From a virus: a stretch of 64,000 nt of DNA. A model generated the notes under the pieces. It saw only the letters and a program-made list of their open reading frames with translations, searched no databases and had not been told where the DNA came from. The translations under genes were made by a program, and so were the position numbers. The stretch covers positions 1 to 64,000 of IMG/VR virus record IMGVR_UViG_3300032893_000003; one strand, given 5' to 3'. Position 1 is the first letter of the stretch. Every line of letters starts with the position of its first letter. Positions 25,071 through 33,390 of the stretch are shown here, in pieces.

Positions 25071-25279
25071 TGTTTGGAAGCAGCTGGCGAAAGCCAACAT
25101 TTGAAGATTATCTGAAAGACGAAGGAAGCCTGGCAATGAGTGGCGGTGATCGCTATGAAGAAAAAAAGCGCAAGCTTGAGCGCGCTAAAGAAATAGCTGA
25201 TGGCACGACACTTGGCACCTTTGAGCGCGACGATGAAGTATGGGATCTAGTTAATAGAATCGAACAAGAGGAGATTTAA
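25070..25279 (+). CDS. Small baseplate-block protein, 69 aa
   Basis: ATG overlaps the spike stop (TGATG). Charged and helical (DRYEEKKRKLERAKEIADG), resembling a coiled coil. The family is unknown. It may be a baseplate assembly helper because of its tight coupling to the spike gene. Confidence 0.55.
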   Translation: MFGSSWRKPTFEDYLKDEGSLAMSGGDRYEEKKRKLERAKEIADGTTLGTFERDDEVWDLVNRIEQEEI

Positions 25280-25280
25280 A

Positions 25281-25571
25281 ATGGGATTAAAATGGTTTTG
25301 CGATCTAACCGGCAAAGAAATTTTTATGAACCCACCTACGGAGCCTAAACCTACTGAAAACATTATTCAGTACAAAACTATGGGCCCTAACGGAAAGCTT
25401 CAAGTGCACAGTATGCTCAAACCTAAATATGTAAAAGAGAAGGCTTACCTCTTACGTCTTGCTGCAGGGTTTAGCGAAATCCAGCTCAGTCTCAGCGAAG
25501 AAGGAATGGAGCAACTAAAGCCAGAGATAGACGCTCTTTTTAACAAAATGGAGAATATTTTAAACAAATGA
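25281..25571 (+). CDS. Small hypothetical protein, 96 aa
   Basis: Starts one base after the previous stop, with GAGGAG upstream. Begins MGLKWFCDLTGKEIFMNPP and ends in a helical segment (KPEIDALFNKMENIL). No diagnostic motif. Overlaps the next start by four bases. Confidence 0.6.
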   Translation: MGLKWFCDLTGKEIFMNPPTEPKPTENIIQYKTMGPNGKLQVHSMLKPKYVKEKAYLLRLAAGFSEIQLSLSEEGMEQLKPEIDALFNKMENILNK

Positions 25572-26161
25572 TCAGTGGAGCAGCCTGGGCCGCAGACTTG
25601 TATGCACAGTTTACCGGTATCGGCTTTGACGGTGCTCAGCTTAGCAACTTCACAAGTTTTGTTGGAAACGGATCCGCGAATCACGTCATAGGTCAGAGTT
25701 TTATGACCATGGACACTGGAGTTGTAGCCGGAAGTGGAATGGGCACCGGTATGGGAATAACTGGCATCTCCTCTTCGAATATTTCGGATAATATCTATTC
25801 CCTGTGCGTACAATCCTTTGGGCAAGCAGGTCCAAAACTTCGCGATTTCACGGATGCGATCGGTCGCGCCTGCGTGACAGCACTTGGACAGGCAACTTTA
25901 ATGTCCACAGATAGCCCAGTCTTCGCGGGGACGGGCATGATTGATATTGGCTCAATCACGGTGAGCGGAGACGCCTGGGGGTCCAGTATAGAGACGCAGG
26001 GCGCAAGTTTTGTTGGCTCTCAGTGGCCAAACTTCACAAAAGCTATTGGGCAGGGACAAGCTATGGAAGTCCTTGCCGCGGGTACCGGAACGCTTACAAT
26101 AACTGGCACAGGCTCCCCCGGGTCGCCTGGCACTGGGACAGGAACTGGAACGATTTCCTAG
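25568..26161 (+). CDS. Virion protein with three internal repeats
   Basis: 197 residues, rich in Gly, Ser, Thr and Ala. About three repeats are visible, each with F-T-x-x-(V/I)-G-x-x-x-A followed by a GTG-rich turn: FTSFVGNGSANHVIGQ, FTDAIGRACVTALGQ and FTKAIGQGQAMEVLA. It ends in a GTGTGTG tail. It may be a beta-structured baseplate or needle-associated protein. The repeat reading is direct; the role is inferred from position after the spike. Confidence 0.6.
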   Translation: MISGAAWAADLYAQFTGIGFDGAQLSNFTSFVGNGSANHVIGQSFMTMDTGVVAGSGMGTGMGITGISSSNISDNIYSLCVQSFGQAGPKLRDFTDAIGRACVTALGQATLMSTDSPVFAGTGMIDIGSITVSGDAWGSSIETQGASFVGSQWPNFTKAIGQGQAMEVLAAGTGTLTITGTGSPGSPGTGTGTGTIS

Positions 26162-26270
26162 ATTGCAGCCTTTTGAGATGCTAAAATAACAGGGTCTCGT
26201 CACTTTAGAGGCTAGACCACTTGTTTTATATGACATATATAGTTAATCTTGACATTAGGAGTAAAAGCGC

Positions 26271-28442
26271 ATGGCCCTCGAAAACTTATTTGCGATAGAA
26301 CCTACTCTACCGAACGTTCAAACCCACAAGATGCCGGATAACTCCGAGCGTTGGGCCGAAGCTTTGACCACGTACATCCGCGAACAATATCCGGACATTG
26401 CAAAGATGCCCGTGACGGTTGAGATCCGTAAAAAAGATGAGCAAACCGGAACAGCTATCGGTGCCCTTCACATCATGTCTGAAGAAGCAAAAAAAGAAGT
26501 CCTTGTTCCGTTTGTTATCCGCAAGTTTGAACTGAGTCCCCTTGATATCTGGATGGAACCAAAAACTCAGGAAGTTCACGCTCTTACGAAAGACACGTTT
26601 AAGGAACTTTTCTTCGTTCAAAGCCCTGCTGAGGGGCTTGATGCGCGTCCCACAGATTCAACTGGCACTTACTTCAATGATCCGAGCCTTTGGACTACAA
26701 ACTATCCGCCGCTCCAAGGTCGTTACTCCTATGCGTCGGCCGGCTTTCAAATGCTTGATGCACTTTCTGACACATTCTCTGCAGTCGATGGTGAAGTTTT
26801 CAAGCAAACTCTTCGTGAAAATCCGATGCTTGTAGCGAAATTCCAAAAGCATGGCTACGCCGAAGTTATTGAAAAGCTTGCCAGAAAAGTCTATCCGAAT
26901 AGCAATGATTACACAGCGGCCGCCATGCAATTAATTCCTGTTGCGGCAGCCAGTGTTAAAAAAGAAGATCCTGATAAGTACTCTCTACTTTCCAGCATCG
27001 AGGGTCTCTTTGATACCATGCAGGTGCAAAAGTTAGATCGCCAGGATATGCAAAAGTTCCTTTCTAAAATCACAGGCAATCCGCAAGATTTCTTAAATGA
27101 AGTCGACGCCGAAGGTGAAAAAATGCTTGTCGTAAGGAAGCCTGCGCCTGGCATCTTCGTCTATGATGAGATGGCACAGCAACCGGCTCCTGAAATGGCC
27201 ACTGACTTTGCTCTCTACCGCGTTAAGACCAAAACCGGTATGCAGGTCGACGGGATCGTAATTCCTAGTGTTGTGAACTTCAGTGGCGGTCGCTTGCCCA
27301 TGAAACTCTTTATCTCGCGCACACACTCAAGCTTCCAGCCTAATATCGCAGGCATCCGCCTTGTCGATACCGATGATAAAGACATGACAAAAAAGATCCT
27401 ACAACCATGGGATATTCGTGTTGGCGCAACTGGCACTTTTATCTACATCGATGATGGTAAAGCTGTCGCGACCGAACCCGTAACAATTAAAGCCATTGAG
27501 GATTATTGCGGTCCCTTGACCGTCGTGGATATGAAAGGGCGTACGTTTAAAGTTGAGCGCGGCTTCGGTGATTTCTTCACAAAAGAAGAACGCGAATCAA
27601 GTGCTCCTATGACGGCACAGCCAAAAATGCCTGGTGCTCCTAAGCAAAAGCGCGTTTATCTCGATGCCCACGGATTTCTCGAAGTTCGAAAAGACATCTT
27701 CGTTATCCCGCGCAAAATGTGCTGGGTCCCTATGAGCGGCTTTAACGACGTTACCGCTTCTCCTGGAGAATGGATTACCAAAGAAGCTGCCGCAAAAATG
27801 GAGCTTGATCCTCTCACTATCCACTATACAGGGATTGTCTACGATGTTAGCGGAGCCGGTCTTCCAAAGCTCGCCCTAAGTGAGCGGGAAACCAAAGTTC
27901 TTCTCGCTACCGCAGGCGTTCCGCTCGAGAAGATTGCAGCTATCTTAAAGCGCGCCAAATCGCCTTTAAAAGCTAAAGTCCACGGGGTTGATCGCCTGGA
28001 GCCCAAAGCTTCGAAGGTTTCTAAAAACGCTAAGCTCATTGCAAAAATCTCATCGATTGTCGATGGCTTAAAGAAAAACCTCATCAAAGAAGCAGCCGAT
28101 CTGCCCGAGGATAGTGATGCCACCGTTGATGCTTTACTGTCTCTTAACTTTCTAAATCCAAACAATCTGGCTAAATTCGTGGCCTATAAGCCCGTCTTTG
28201 ATAAGGTCTTAGACTATTTAGCCGAACTCACGCTTGCCTCACGACTTGGACTAAAAGACATTAATGAAGGGTCGACGGTTCTTGCCATGTCAAAGCTCAT
28301 GGAGGTCTGCGACGGTCTTCATAAATTACAGGCTTCAGTCAAACGTCCAAGCACTAAGACAGCAGCAACCGTACCCCCTACAAAGGGTAAACGGTATTTA
28401 CCCTCCAAACGGGGTAAACTCATCGCTGCGATCGGCGGGTAA
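26271..28442 (+). CDS. Large virion structural protein, 723 aa
   Basis: ATG 26271 with AGGAG upstream. The product has an N-terminal mixed domain (WAEALTTYIREQYPDIAK, VLVPFVIRKFELSPLDIWM), a central beta-rich region and a Lys/Ala-rich C-terminus with K-x-A sites (LIKEAADLPED, TKTAATVPP). Its length and plus-strand location suggest a major baseplate, tail or head-internal protein. No family recognised. A 110-base AT-rich gap upstream contains TATAGT at 26238-26243, a possible late promoter core. Confidence 0.7.
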   Translation: MALENLFAIEPTLPNVQTHKMPDNSERWAEALTTYIREQYPDIAKMPVTVEIRKKDEQTGTAIGALHIMSEEAKKEVLVPFVIRKFELSPLDIWMEPKTQEVHALTKDTFKELFFVQSPAEGLDARPTDSTGTYFNDPSLWTTNYPPLQGRYSYASAGFQMLDALSDTFSAVDGEVFKQTLRENPMLVAKFQKHGYAEVIEKLARKVYPNSNDYTAAAMQLIPVAAASVKKEDPDKYSLLSSIEGLFDTMQVQKLDRQDMQKFLSKITGNPQDFLNEVDAEGEKMLVVRKPAPGIFVYDEMAQQPAPEMATDFALYRVKTKTGMQVDGIVIPSVVNFSGGRLPMKLFISRTHSSFQPNIAGIRLVDTDDKDMTKKILQPWDIRVGATGTFIYIDDGKAVATEPVTIKAIEDYCGPLTVVDMKGRTFKVERGFGDFFTKEERESSAPMTAQPKMPGAPKQKRVYLDAHGFLEVRKDIFVIPRKMCWVPMSGFNDVTASPGEWITKEAAAKMELDPLTIHYTGIVYDVSGAGLPKLALSERETKVLLATAGVPLEKIAAILKRAKSPLKAKVHGVDRLEPKASKVSKNAKLIAKISSIVDGLKKNLIKEAADLPEDSDATVDALLSLNFLNPNNLAKFVAYKPVFDKVLDYLAELTLASRLGLKDINEGSTVLAMSKLMEVCDGLHKLQASVKRPSTKTAATVPPTKGKRYLPSKRGKLIAAIGG

Positions 28443-28466
28443 TATGCGTGAGGGAATGGCTTATGA

Positions 28467-29390
28467 ATGACAAATTCTCGCCTGCCGTTCCACAAGCATC
28501 TTAAATGGCTTATTCTCGAAGGTAACTCGTACGAGAATGTCTGCGAGTTTTACGAAAATTTACAGTTCCCAGAGCCCACAGAATCTTATTTCCAGAACCT
28601 AAAGGACGATGTTGATAGCCTTCCCATTCCGCCTATCACAAGGCGCAGGCTCGGGAAAAAAATTTACCACGAAAACGACGTTTTTGTGTGGAAAAAGCTC
28701 GATCTTGAAGAGATCTATCTTCATCGACTAAAAGGCGCTAAATGGAGCGGAGTCTTAAAGATTCTAAATAATCCAATCCTGCGGGTGGCAATTGATTGTT
28801 GCCTCATTGCCAGTGTCGACCTTGAGGAGCTAGGGCAGCTCGTTATCACAGCATACAATACCGAGATCGATGAGAACTCAGCAAAGATATATAAAAAATA
28901 TTTCTTCGATGCTGAGTTGATGAAGCGAAATGATTGGCAGAGTTATCTTAATTTGCTGGCTAGCGATCGCTATACCTATACGCGGGTATTTGCAGCGCTC
29001 ACAAAGAGCCGTGATGAGGTCTTGCATCTCGTAGGGATGCCAACCAAGGCACAGTTCGGAACTATGCTTAAAAACGTCATGAACACCGCTCATTACCGCT
29101 TTGAGTACTTCGCTAGGCAGAACGGTCCGGATGCTCAAGAGCAGGCTAGGAAGTGGGCTAAGATTCTTATGGATGCCGGCGCGAAACATGAGAAGTTTGG
29201 GGCTACGGACGCCACAGATTTCGCCAACCTCATCCAAACAGAATTCCACTACATAGAAAGCGACATACAAACAGTGACCCCCGAAATGCTCGCCGACGCT
29301 AAGCCAAAAGCGCTTGAAAAAGAGCCCGAACGCAATGTCCCAATTCCTCCTGAAGGCGCAGCGTCAGGCAGACCCGCGAACGACATTTAA
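28467..29390 (+). CDS. Hypothetical protein, 307 aa, upstream of terminase region
   Basis: Starts 24 bases after the previous gene. Helical throughout, with tryptophan- and tyrosine-containing segments (WLILEGNSYENVCEFYENL, DWQSYLNLLASDRYTYTR). The C-terminus is Pro/Glu-rich. The size and location would be compatible with a small terminase-like or connector protein, but no helix-turn-helix could be read with confidence, so the role is unassigned. Confidence 0.65.
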   Translation: MTNSRLPFHKHLKWLILEGNSYENVCEFYENLQFPEPTESYFQNLKDDVDSLPIPPITRRRLGKKIYHENDVFVWKKLDLEEIYLHRLKGAKWSGVLKILNNPILRVAIDCCLIASVDLEELGQLVITAYNTEIDENSAKIYKKYFFDAELMKRNDWQSYLNLLASDRYTYTRVFAALTKSRDEVLHLVGMPTKAQFGTMLKNVMNTAHYRFEYFARQNGPDAQEQARKWAKILMDAGAKHEKFGATDATDFANLIQTEFHYIESDIQTVTPEMLADAKPKALEKEPERNVPIPPEGAASGRPANDI

Positions 29391-29471
29391 CGCCCAGCGC
29401 ATTTGGAAAATTTGAAAAAGCACCCAGTTGACACCCGCCGCGTCATCATGACGTTTTCGTAATAATTCTAC

Positions 29472-29498
29472 GCACAGCGTCTACTAGACACACTGTGC
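29472..29498. repeat. Nested inverted repeat
   Basis: GCACAG (29472-29477) pairs with CTGTGC (29493-29498), and inside it GTCTA-C-TAGAC (29479-29489) is a perfect small palindrome. The nested layout suggests a protein-binding site or cruciform rather than a terminator, since no T-run follows. Confidence 0.5.
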
Positions 29499-29888
29499 TA
29501 ATCCAATAGGATACTTTTATACCGTATAGTTAAAGTAGTGAATCATGTTACAGTGACAATTTTTGCGCTGCCTTTAAAAAGGGCACTCTGTGCATCAAGA
29601 TGATGAAACTGCTCGGATAAAAAATTGATGCAGCGGGTGTCATTAATGTAATAGGAAAACGCTATAATATATATGTGTGCGTAATGAAAAATTAAACACA
29701 AATATATATTTACCCGCATTTTTCAAAATTATTTTTTCCATATACCCTTCTTATTTTGTAAGAGGTTTTAGATTACAAACCTATCTTGTTTAGTTACGAC
29801 TCGGAAAGTCATTTCCTATTTGGATGTCACACAAATTTGCATCATGTCTTGTGTCACATCCCTCCCGTTTATGTAACGAGTTTTATAG

Positions 29889-29925
29889 CGTCGGCGATAT
29901 AAAGGCTTGTCTATATCGCCGAACG
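29889..29925. repeat. Long perfect hairpin CGGCGATATA
   Basis: CGGCGATATA (29892-29901) and TATATCGCCG (29912-29921) flank a 10-base loop. Pairing extends by CGT/ACG with a one-base bulge. It has no T-run on either strand, so a regulatory or origin-type role is more likely than termination. Confidence 0.6.
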
Positions 29926-30043
29926 TATAGAATCGCGTTTATAGAGCCACCCTGTGCGTCCTAGATGCCTTTTAACTTGCCCTCCAGATGTTTCTAGCTC
30001 ATCATTCAGGAATAAACTTTTACACCGCCAAAAGGGGGACTCA

Positions 30044-30460
30044 ATGAAACGCACTTTGTTATTTTGTTTGTCGGCTGTGGCTCTGACATTAGCCGGCTGC
30101 CATTCGTCTGTTGTAAACAACGTCGTCTGTCCGGTTGAGACAGCCGTTGTAAATACTGTCGCAGTCACAATCGCTTCTGACCTTCAGTGCTCTAATCAAG
30201 CAGCCATCGTGACTTCAATTCAGGCAGTCGCTGCTAAAGCCAATATCTGTACTTCAACTGCAGCTATGCAGATTGGAAAACCCAAAGCCAAGGTACCGCT
30301 TAAGTCTGTTGGTAGCGATATCTGTCAGACAGTGGCCGATGGTCTTGTTGGGACTTTGGTCTCTGGCGCTATTCCCACAGCTTGGGGATGTACCGCGACC
30401 ACAGCCACAGCCTCGCTTACGACTCTCGTGAACGGCGCTTGTGCTAAAGCCTTTCCGTGA
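30044..30460 (+). CDS. Small phage-encoded lipoprotein
   Basis: ATG 30044 follows AAAGGGGG; the open frame further upstream is not coding. 138 residues: a signal peptide with lipobox LAGC (residues 16-19; lipidated C19), then an Ala/Thr/Val-rich domain with several spaced cysteines. Phage lipoproteins of this type often act in superinfection exclusion or lysis; the role here is open. It is the only lipoprotein on the plus strand and is followed by its own terminator. Confidence 0.75.
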   Translation: MKRTLLFCLSAVALTLAGCHSSVVNNVVCPVETAVVNTVAVTIASDLQCSNQAAIVTSIQAVAAKANICTSTAAMQIGKPKAKVPLKSVGSDICQTVADGLVGTLVSGAIPTAWGCTATTATASLTTLVNGACAKAFP

Positions 30461-30469
30461 ACATAGTCT

Positions 30470-30497
30470 AGCGCCCTCTTGCGGGGGCGCTTCCTTT
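30470..30497 (+). terminator. Intrinsic terminator after lipoprotein gene
   Basis: AGCGCCC (30470-30476) pairs with GGGCGCT (30485-30491), followed by TCCTTT. It separates the lipoprotein gene from the HNH/terminase pair. Confidence 0.65.
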
Positions 30498-30515
30498 GGT
30501 GCACTATGACTGGAT

Positions 30516-31154
30516 ATGCACCGCAAACCACCACACTTCATCCCAATAATCAGAGACGGAATTAAATACTGCGGAGTCCCCGATTGCGAACGCCCCCAGA
30601 AAGCGCGCGGTGTTTGTTCTGTTCATTATCAGCGCATTACTACAGGCGGCGGAGATGCTTTGAGAGATAGTCGTCTATCAGAAGCTATTTGTAAATTTCC
30701 TAAATGTAAGCGGAAACATTATGCCAAAAATATGTGCCGTTGGCATTATAATCGCGACCCTGATACGCAGGTCCGTATTCGCACTTGGTGGCGTTCAGAG
30801 AAAGGTCGACAGCTTTCTAAAAAGACCAACGATACTCGCCGCTTTTCTCCTGAAGGCCGTTATTCTATGGGTCAGTATCATGCAAAGACGCGCCAAAGGG
30901 AATGGACCCTATCCCTACAAAAATTTTCGGAACTGATTAAACTTCCGTGTTCCTATTGTGGAACTCTTCCGCCACCGAAATACTGCGGAATCTGGTTAGA
31001 TCGTAAAGATACGGATGGCAACTACTCAGAAGATAACGTGACTCCCTGTTGCGCTCTCTGTAATCGCTTGAAAAATGATTTGCTAACACACGAAGAAACT
31101 CTGGAATTAATCAAGCGCCTCCGAGAACTACGTGGCGGTGTCGTTTGGTCATAG
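30516..31154 (+). CDS. HNH endonuclease-like protein with two N-terminal zinc knuckles
   Basis: 212 residues. Two similar Cys-His units, CGVPDCERPQKARGVCSVHY (residues 19-38) and CKFPKCKRKHYAKNMCRWHY, precede a C-terminal HNH-type region: LPCSYCGTLPPPKYCG, IWLDRKDTDGNYSEDNVTPC and CALCNRLKNDL. This arrangement is common in phage HNH proteins. Its end overlaps the large terminase gene by ten bases. It may assist terminase cutting or be a freestanding homing endonuclease; the sequence does not decide between them. Confidence 0.8.
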   Translation: MHRKPPHFIPIIRDGIKYCGVPDCERPQKARGVCSVHYQRITTGGGDALRDSRLSEAICKFPKCKRKHYAKNMCRWHYNRDPDTQVRIRTWWRSEKGRQLSKKTNDTRRFSPEGRYSMGQYHAKTRQREWTLSLQKFSELIKLPCSYCGTLPPPKYCGIWLDRKDTDGNYSEDNVTPCCALCNRLKNDLLTHEETLELIKRLRELRGGVVWS

Positions 31155-32869
31155 AAGATGAAGATGTCGAAACAGACGGGAAGAACCCTTTAGAATACAA
31201 TAAATACGCGTCTTCGCGCCAACGATTAGAAAAAGCGATTCGGCCCCATAATGCGTTCAAAGTCAGTGAAAGTTTTTTTACCAAATACGGCCAGAAAAAT
31301 ATTTTTAGGGCAGCCAAATCGCAGTGGGTTCATAACCTAATTTATTTAGATGGAAAAAGATTTGATTTCACTGGGCGAGATTATCTTCGCCCCATCTATG
31401 ACTCAAATTACCAACACAAACTTTTAAAAACTGGGAGACAGGTTGAAAAATCGACCATGCTTGCAAATGAGTTTATTACGAACTCCTGCATTATCCCTTA
31501 TTTCAAAACACTGTATGTCAGTCCTAGCCATGATCAGACACGGCAATTTTCAAACGCTAAACTGAAGCCGTGGATAGAAGACTCTCCAGTCATTATGAAG
31601 TACCTGCAGTCAAGTTCCGTAAGTCGCCAAGTTTTCGAAAAAAGTTTTTCCAATGGCTCCATAGGATTTTTACGTTCAGCTTTTTTAAGTGCGGATCGTA
31701 CCCGTGGAATCTCAGCGGATTGTTTAAATATAGATGAAATTCAAGACATTCTGACTGCTAATATTCCGGTAATGCTTGAGACTCTATCCCACTCTAAATA
31801 CGGATGGAAACTATTTTCCGGTACCCCGAAGACTTTGGATAATCCCATAGAATTTTATTGGCAAGAATCATCTCAGTGTGAATGGCTAGTAATTTGTGAT
31901 CATCATGTCCCTGTACATTATAACTATTTAGACGAGAAGTGTATCGGGCAAGAAGGAATTATTTGCAATAAATGCGGTCATCCGATCGATCCCCAGAAGG
32001 GCAAGTGGATCGCATTTAGTAGTAATCGCGATATTATGGGATTTAGAATTTCTCAGCTCCAGGTTCCTTGGATGCACACTCCAACAAAGTGGAAGGAAAT
32101 TTTATGGAAACTGAAAAACTATTCTAAAGGGCTATTTTATAATGAGGTTTTGGGCATTAGTTGGGATAGTGCTTCAAAGCCTGTCACGCGCACAGAGCTT
32201 ATTGCGTGTTGTTCCTCAAGCCACGCCTTCCGGATTGTTCCAGATGGTTTTACAAAATCAAATCATGTCTTTGCTGGAATTGATTGGGGGGAAGGTTCAG
32301 ATGGAAGTGAGCGCGGGATGAAGGGGAAACTTAAAAATGCCTCTTATACGGTCTTAACTTTGGGGTGTTATCTCACGCCTCATGTTTTTTATCCGTTCTT
32401 CATGAAGCGCTATACAGGTGAGGAAGCGCTTCCTTCAAACTGCGTGAGAGATATTATTAAAATTTGTAAGCTTTTTAATGTGGCATGTATCGGTGCTGAC
32501 TGGGGACATGGATGGGGAGTGAATGAACAGCTTGAACAAGCGTTTGGAGTCCCTAAGGTTATAAAATGGCAGTATGTCGGAATGCAGCGCGAGCGTAAAA
32601 AATTTGATCCTGTTGGATTAAAAATCCAAATCAATAGAACTGAAGTGATGACGGATTTTTTCACAGATATAAAAAAACAAAGATACTGTTTCCCGCCCTG
32701 GGCCATCATGCAGTCCTTTCTGTGTGATGTGGAGCATATCCACGCGGAATTTGGCACCGCCATTGCGACAAATCTTATTAAGTATGATCACAGACCGAGT
32801 GAGCCGGATGATGCGGCTCACTCCATCATTTTGTGCCGCGAGACTGCGGATCATTTTTATCACCCCTGA
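31145..32869 (+). CDS. terL: Terminase large subunit (packaging ATPase-nuclease)
   Basis: 574 residues from a TTG at 31145 inside the end of the HNH gene; the exact start is uncertain. The ATPase part has a Walker A-like G97-RQVEKS-T104, with Glu where Gly/Ser is usual, a Walker B LNIDE (D197, E198) and a coupling motif FSGTP (224-228). The nuclease part has acidic residues D380 (GIDWGEG), D452 (GADWGHG) and D555/D556 (PDDAAHS), as in RNase H-fold terminases. A CNKCG and neighbouring Cys/His residues suggest a zinc insertion around 265-280. It pumps DNA into the prohead through the portal. Confidence 0.9.
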   Translation: MVIEDEDVETDGKNPLEYNKYASSRQRLEKAIRPHNAFKVSESFFTKYGQKNIFRAAKSQWVHNLIYLDGKRFDFTGRDYLRPIYDSNYQHKLLKTGRQVEKSTMLANEFITNSCIIPYFKTLYVSPSHDQTRQFSNAKLKPWIEDSPVIMKYLQSSSVSRQVFEKSFSNGSIGFLRSAFLSADRTRGISADCLNIDEIQDILTANIPVMLETLSHSKYGWKLFSGTPKTLDNPIEFYWQESSQCEWLVICDHHVPVHYNYLDEKCIGQEGIICNKCGHPIDPQKGKWIAFSSNRDIMGFRISQLQVPWMHTPTKWKEILWKLKNYSKGLFYNEVLGISWDSASKPVTRTELIACCSSSHAFRIVPDGFTKSNHVFAGIDWGEGSDGSERGMKGKLKNASYTVLTLGCYLTPHVFYPFFMKRYTGEEALPSNCVRDIIKICKLFNVACIGADWGHGWGVNEQLEQAFGVPKVIKWQYVGMQRERKKFDPVGLKIQINRTEVMTDFFTDIKKQRYCFPPWAIMQSFLCDVEHIHAEFGTAIATNLIKYDHRPSEPDDAAHSIILCRETADHFYHP

Positions 32870-33060
32870 TGTTCTAACGGAACTTCGTCGCCCTCTTCAA
32901 GCTGATTTTCTAGAAAACTTTCTCTTCGAAGCTCTGCTTGATACTCCAGCATTTCAAGGCGATTTTGCGCTTCACGCTCAATTTCCCAACTCATGGGCCT
33001 TCTGCCGAGAGTGGTTTCTAAATGCTCTTCTGCGTCATAGTAGATGTCTTTGTAATCCAT
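32860..33060 (-). CDS. Small acidic protein, 66 aa
   Basis: ATG 33060 after AGGAGG; the 3' end overlaps the convergent terminase gene by ten bases. A single charged helix region (EEHLETTLGRRPMSWEIER, EAQNRLEMLEYQAELRRES). No family. Second gene of the unit driven from 33319-33347. Confidence 0.6.
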   Translation of the reverse strand: MDYKDIYYDAEEHLETTLGRRPMSWEIEREAQNRLEMLEYQAELRRESFLENQLEEGDEVPLEHQG

Positions 33061-33296
33061 TTGTCCTCCTCGTTGACTTCTGTGATGTGTAAGCCTTCAG
33101 CCTCTGTCCATAAAATTTTCCGAGTCCATTCTCCGTAGATCCAGAGCCTTGAACCCCAGTCACTCATGTCTTCTTTATCCACAGACTGCATGGCTTTTCT
33201 CTTTGCTTCTTCAATACTCTCAGCCTGAACATAAACGGTTCCGACTGCCGGAACCATCACTTGTCCAGTGACTTTGAAAGTTTTTTCTTCGTGCAT
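33018..33296 (-). CDS. Small protein, 92 aa
   Basis: ATG 33296 with AAAGGAGG and its own promoter element about 25 bases upstream. Beta-rich first half (KTFKVTGQVMVPAVGTVYVQ, then AESIEEAKRKAMQ), reminiscent of small domains with a beta-hairpin plus helix. The acidic end overlaps the next gene. Likely early host-interaction protein; function unknown. Confidence 0.65.
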   Translation of the reverse strand: MHEEKTFKVTGQVMVPAVGTVYVQAESIEEAKRKAMQSVDKEDMSDWGSRLWIYGEWTRKILWTEAEGLHITEVNEEDKWITKTSTMTQKSI

Positions 33297-33318
33297 TTTA
33301 TTAAACCTCCTTTGTTTA

Positions 33319-33347
33319 CTTATAACAACAAAGGTTTGGTTTTTGAT
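33319..33347 (-). promoter_or_regulatory. Minus-strand phage promoter element P9
   Basis: ATCAAA (33347-33342), 17 bases, TATAAG (33324-33319), then a short leader with AAAGGAGG before the ATG at 33296. A terminator for the upstream unit lies immediately before it. Shares CC-G/T-ATCAAAAA and TTGTTAT with the element at 35576-35604. Confidence 0.65.
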
Positions 33348-33351
33348 CGGT

Positions 33352-33390
33352 AAAAAAAGAAGAAGAAGGAGGGGCTTTTAAACCCCTCCT
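33352..33390 (-). terminator. Intrinsic terminator, minus direction
   Basis: AGGAGGGG (33367-33374) pairs with CCCCTCCT (33383-33390), followed on the minus strand by a CTTCTTCTTCTTTTTTT tail. It would end transcripts that traverse the 1.2-kb periodic tract. Confidence 0.8.

Larger units (their letters stand above)
29391..30043. other. 653-base non-coding, AT-rich region with inverted repeats
   Basis: No plausible gene on either strand. The middle (about 29500-29790) is AT-rich, with a TATAAT at 29663-29668. Three inverted repeats stand out: a nested one at 29472-29498, ATGTCACACAA/TTGTGTCACAT at 29824-29859 (one mismatch), and CGGCGATATA/TATATCGCCG at 29892-29921. It could be a replication origin, packaging-related site or promoter region for the lipoprotein, HNH and terminase genes. 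Confidence 0.55.

Noticed and set aside
30516-31154. An intron or inserted mobile element carrying the HNH gene within the terminase
   Set aside because: The terminase motifs are continuous downstream of the HNH gene, and no split exon was seen upstream.
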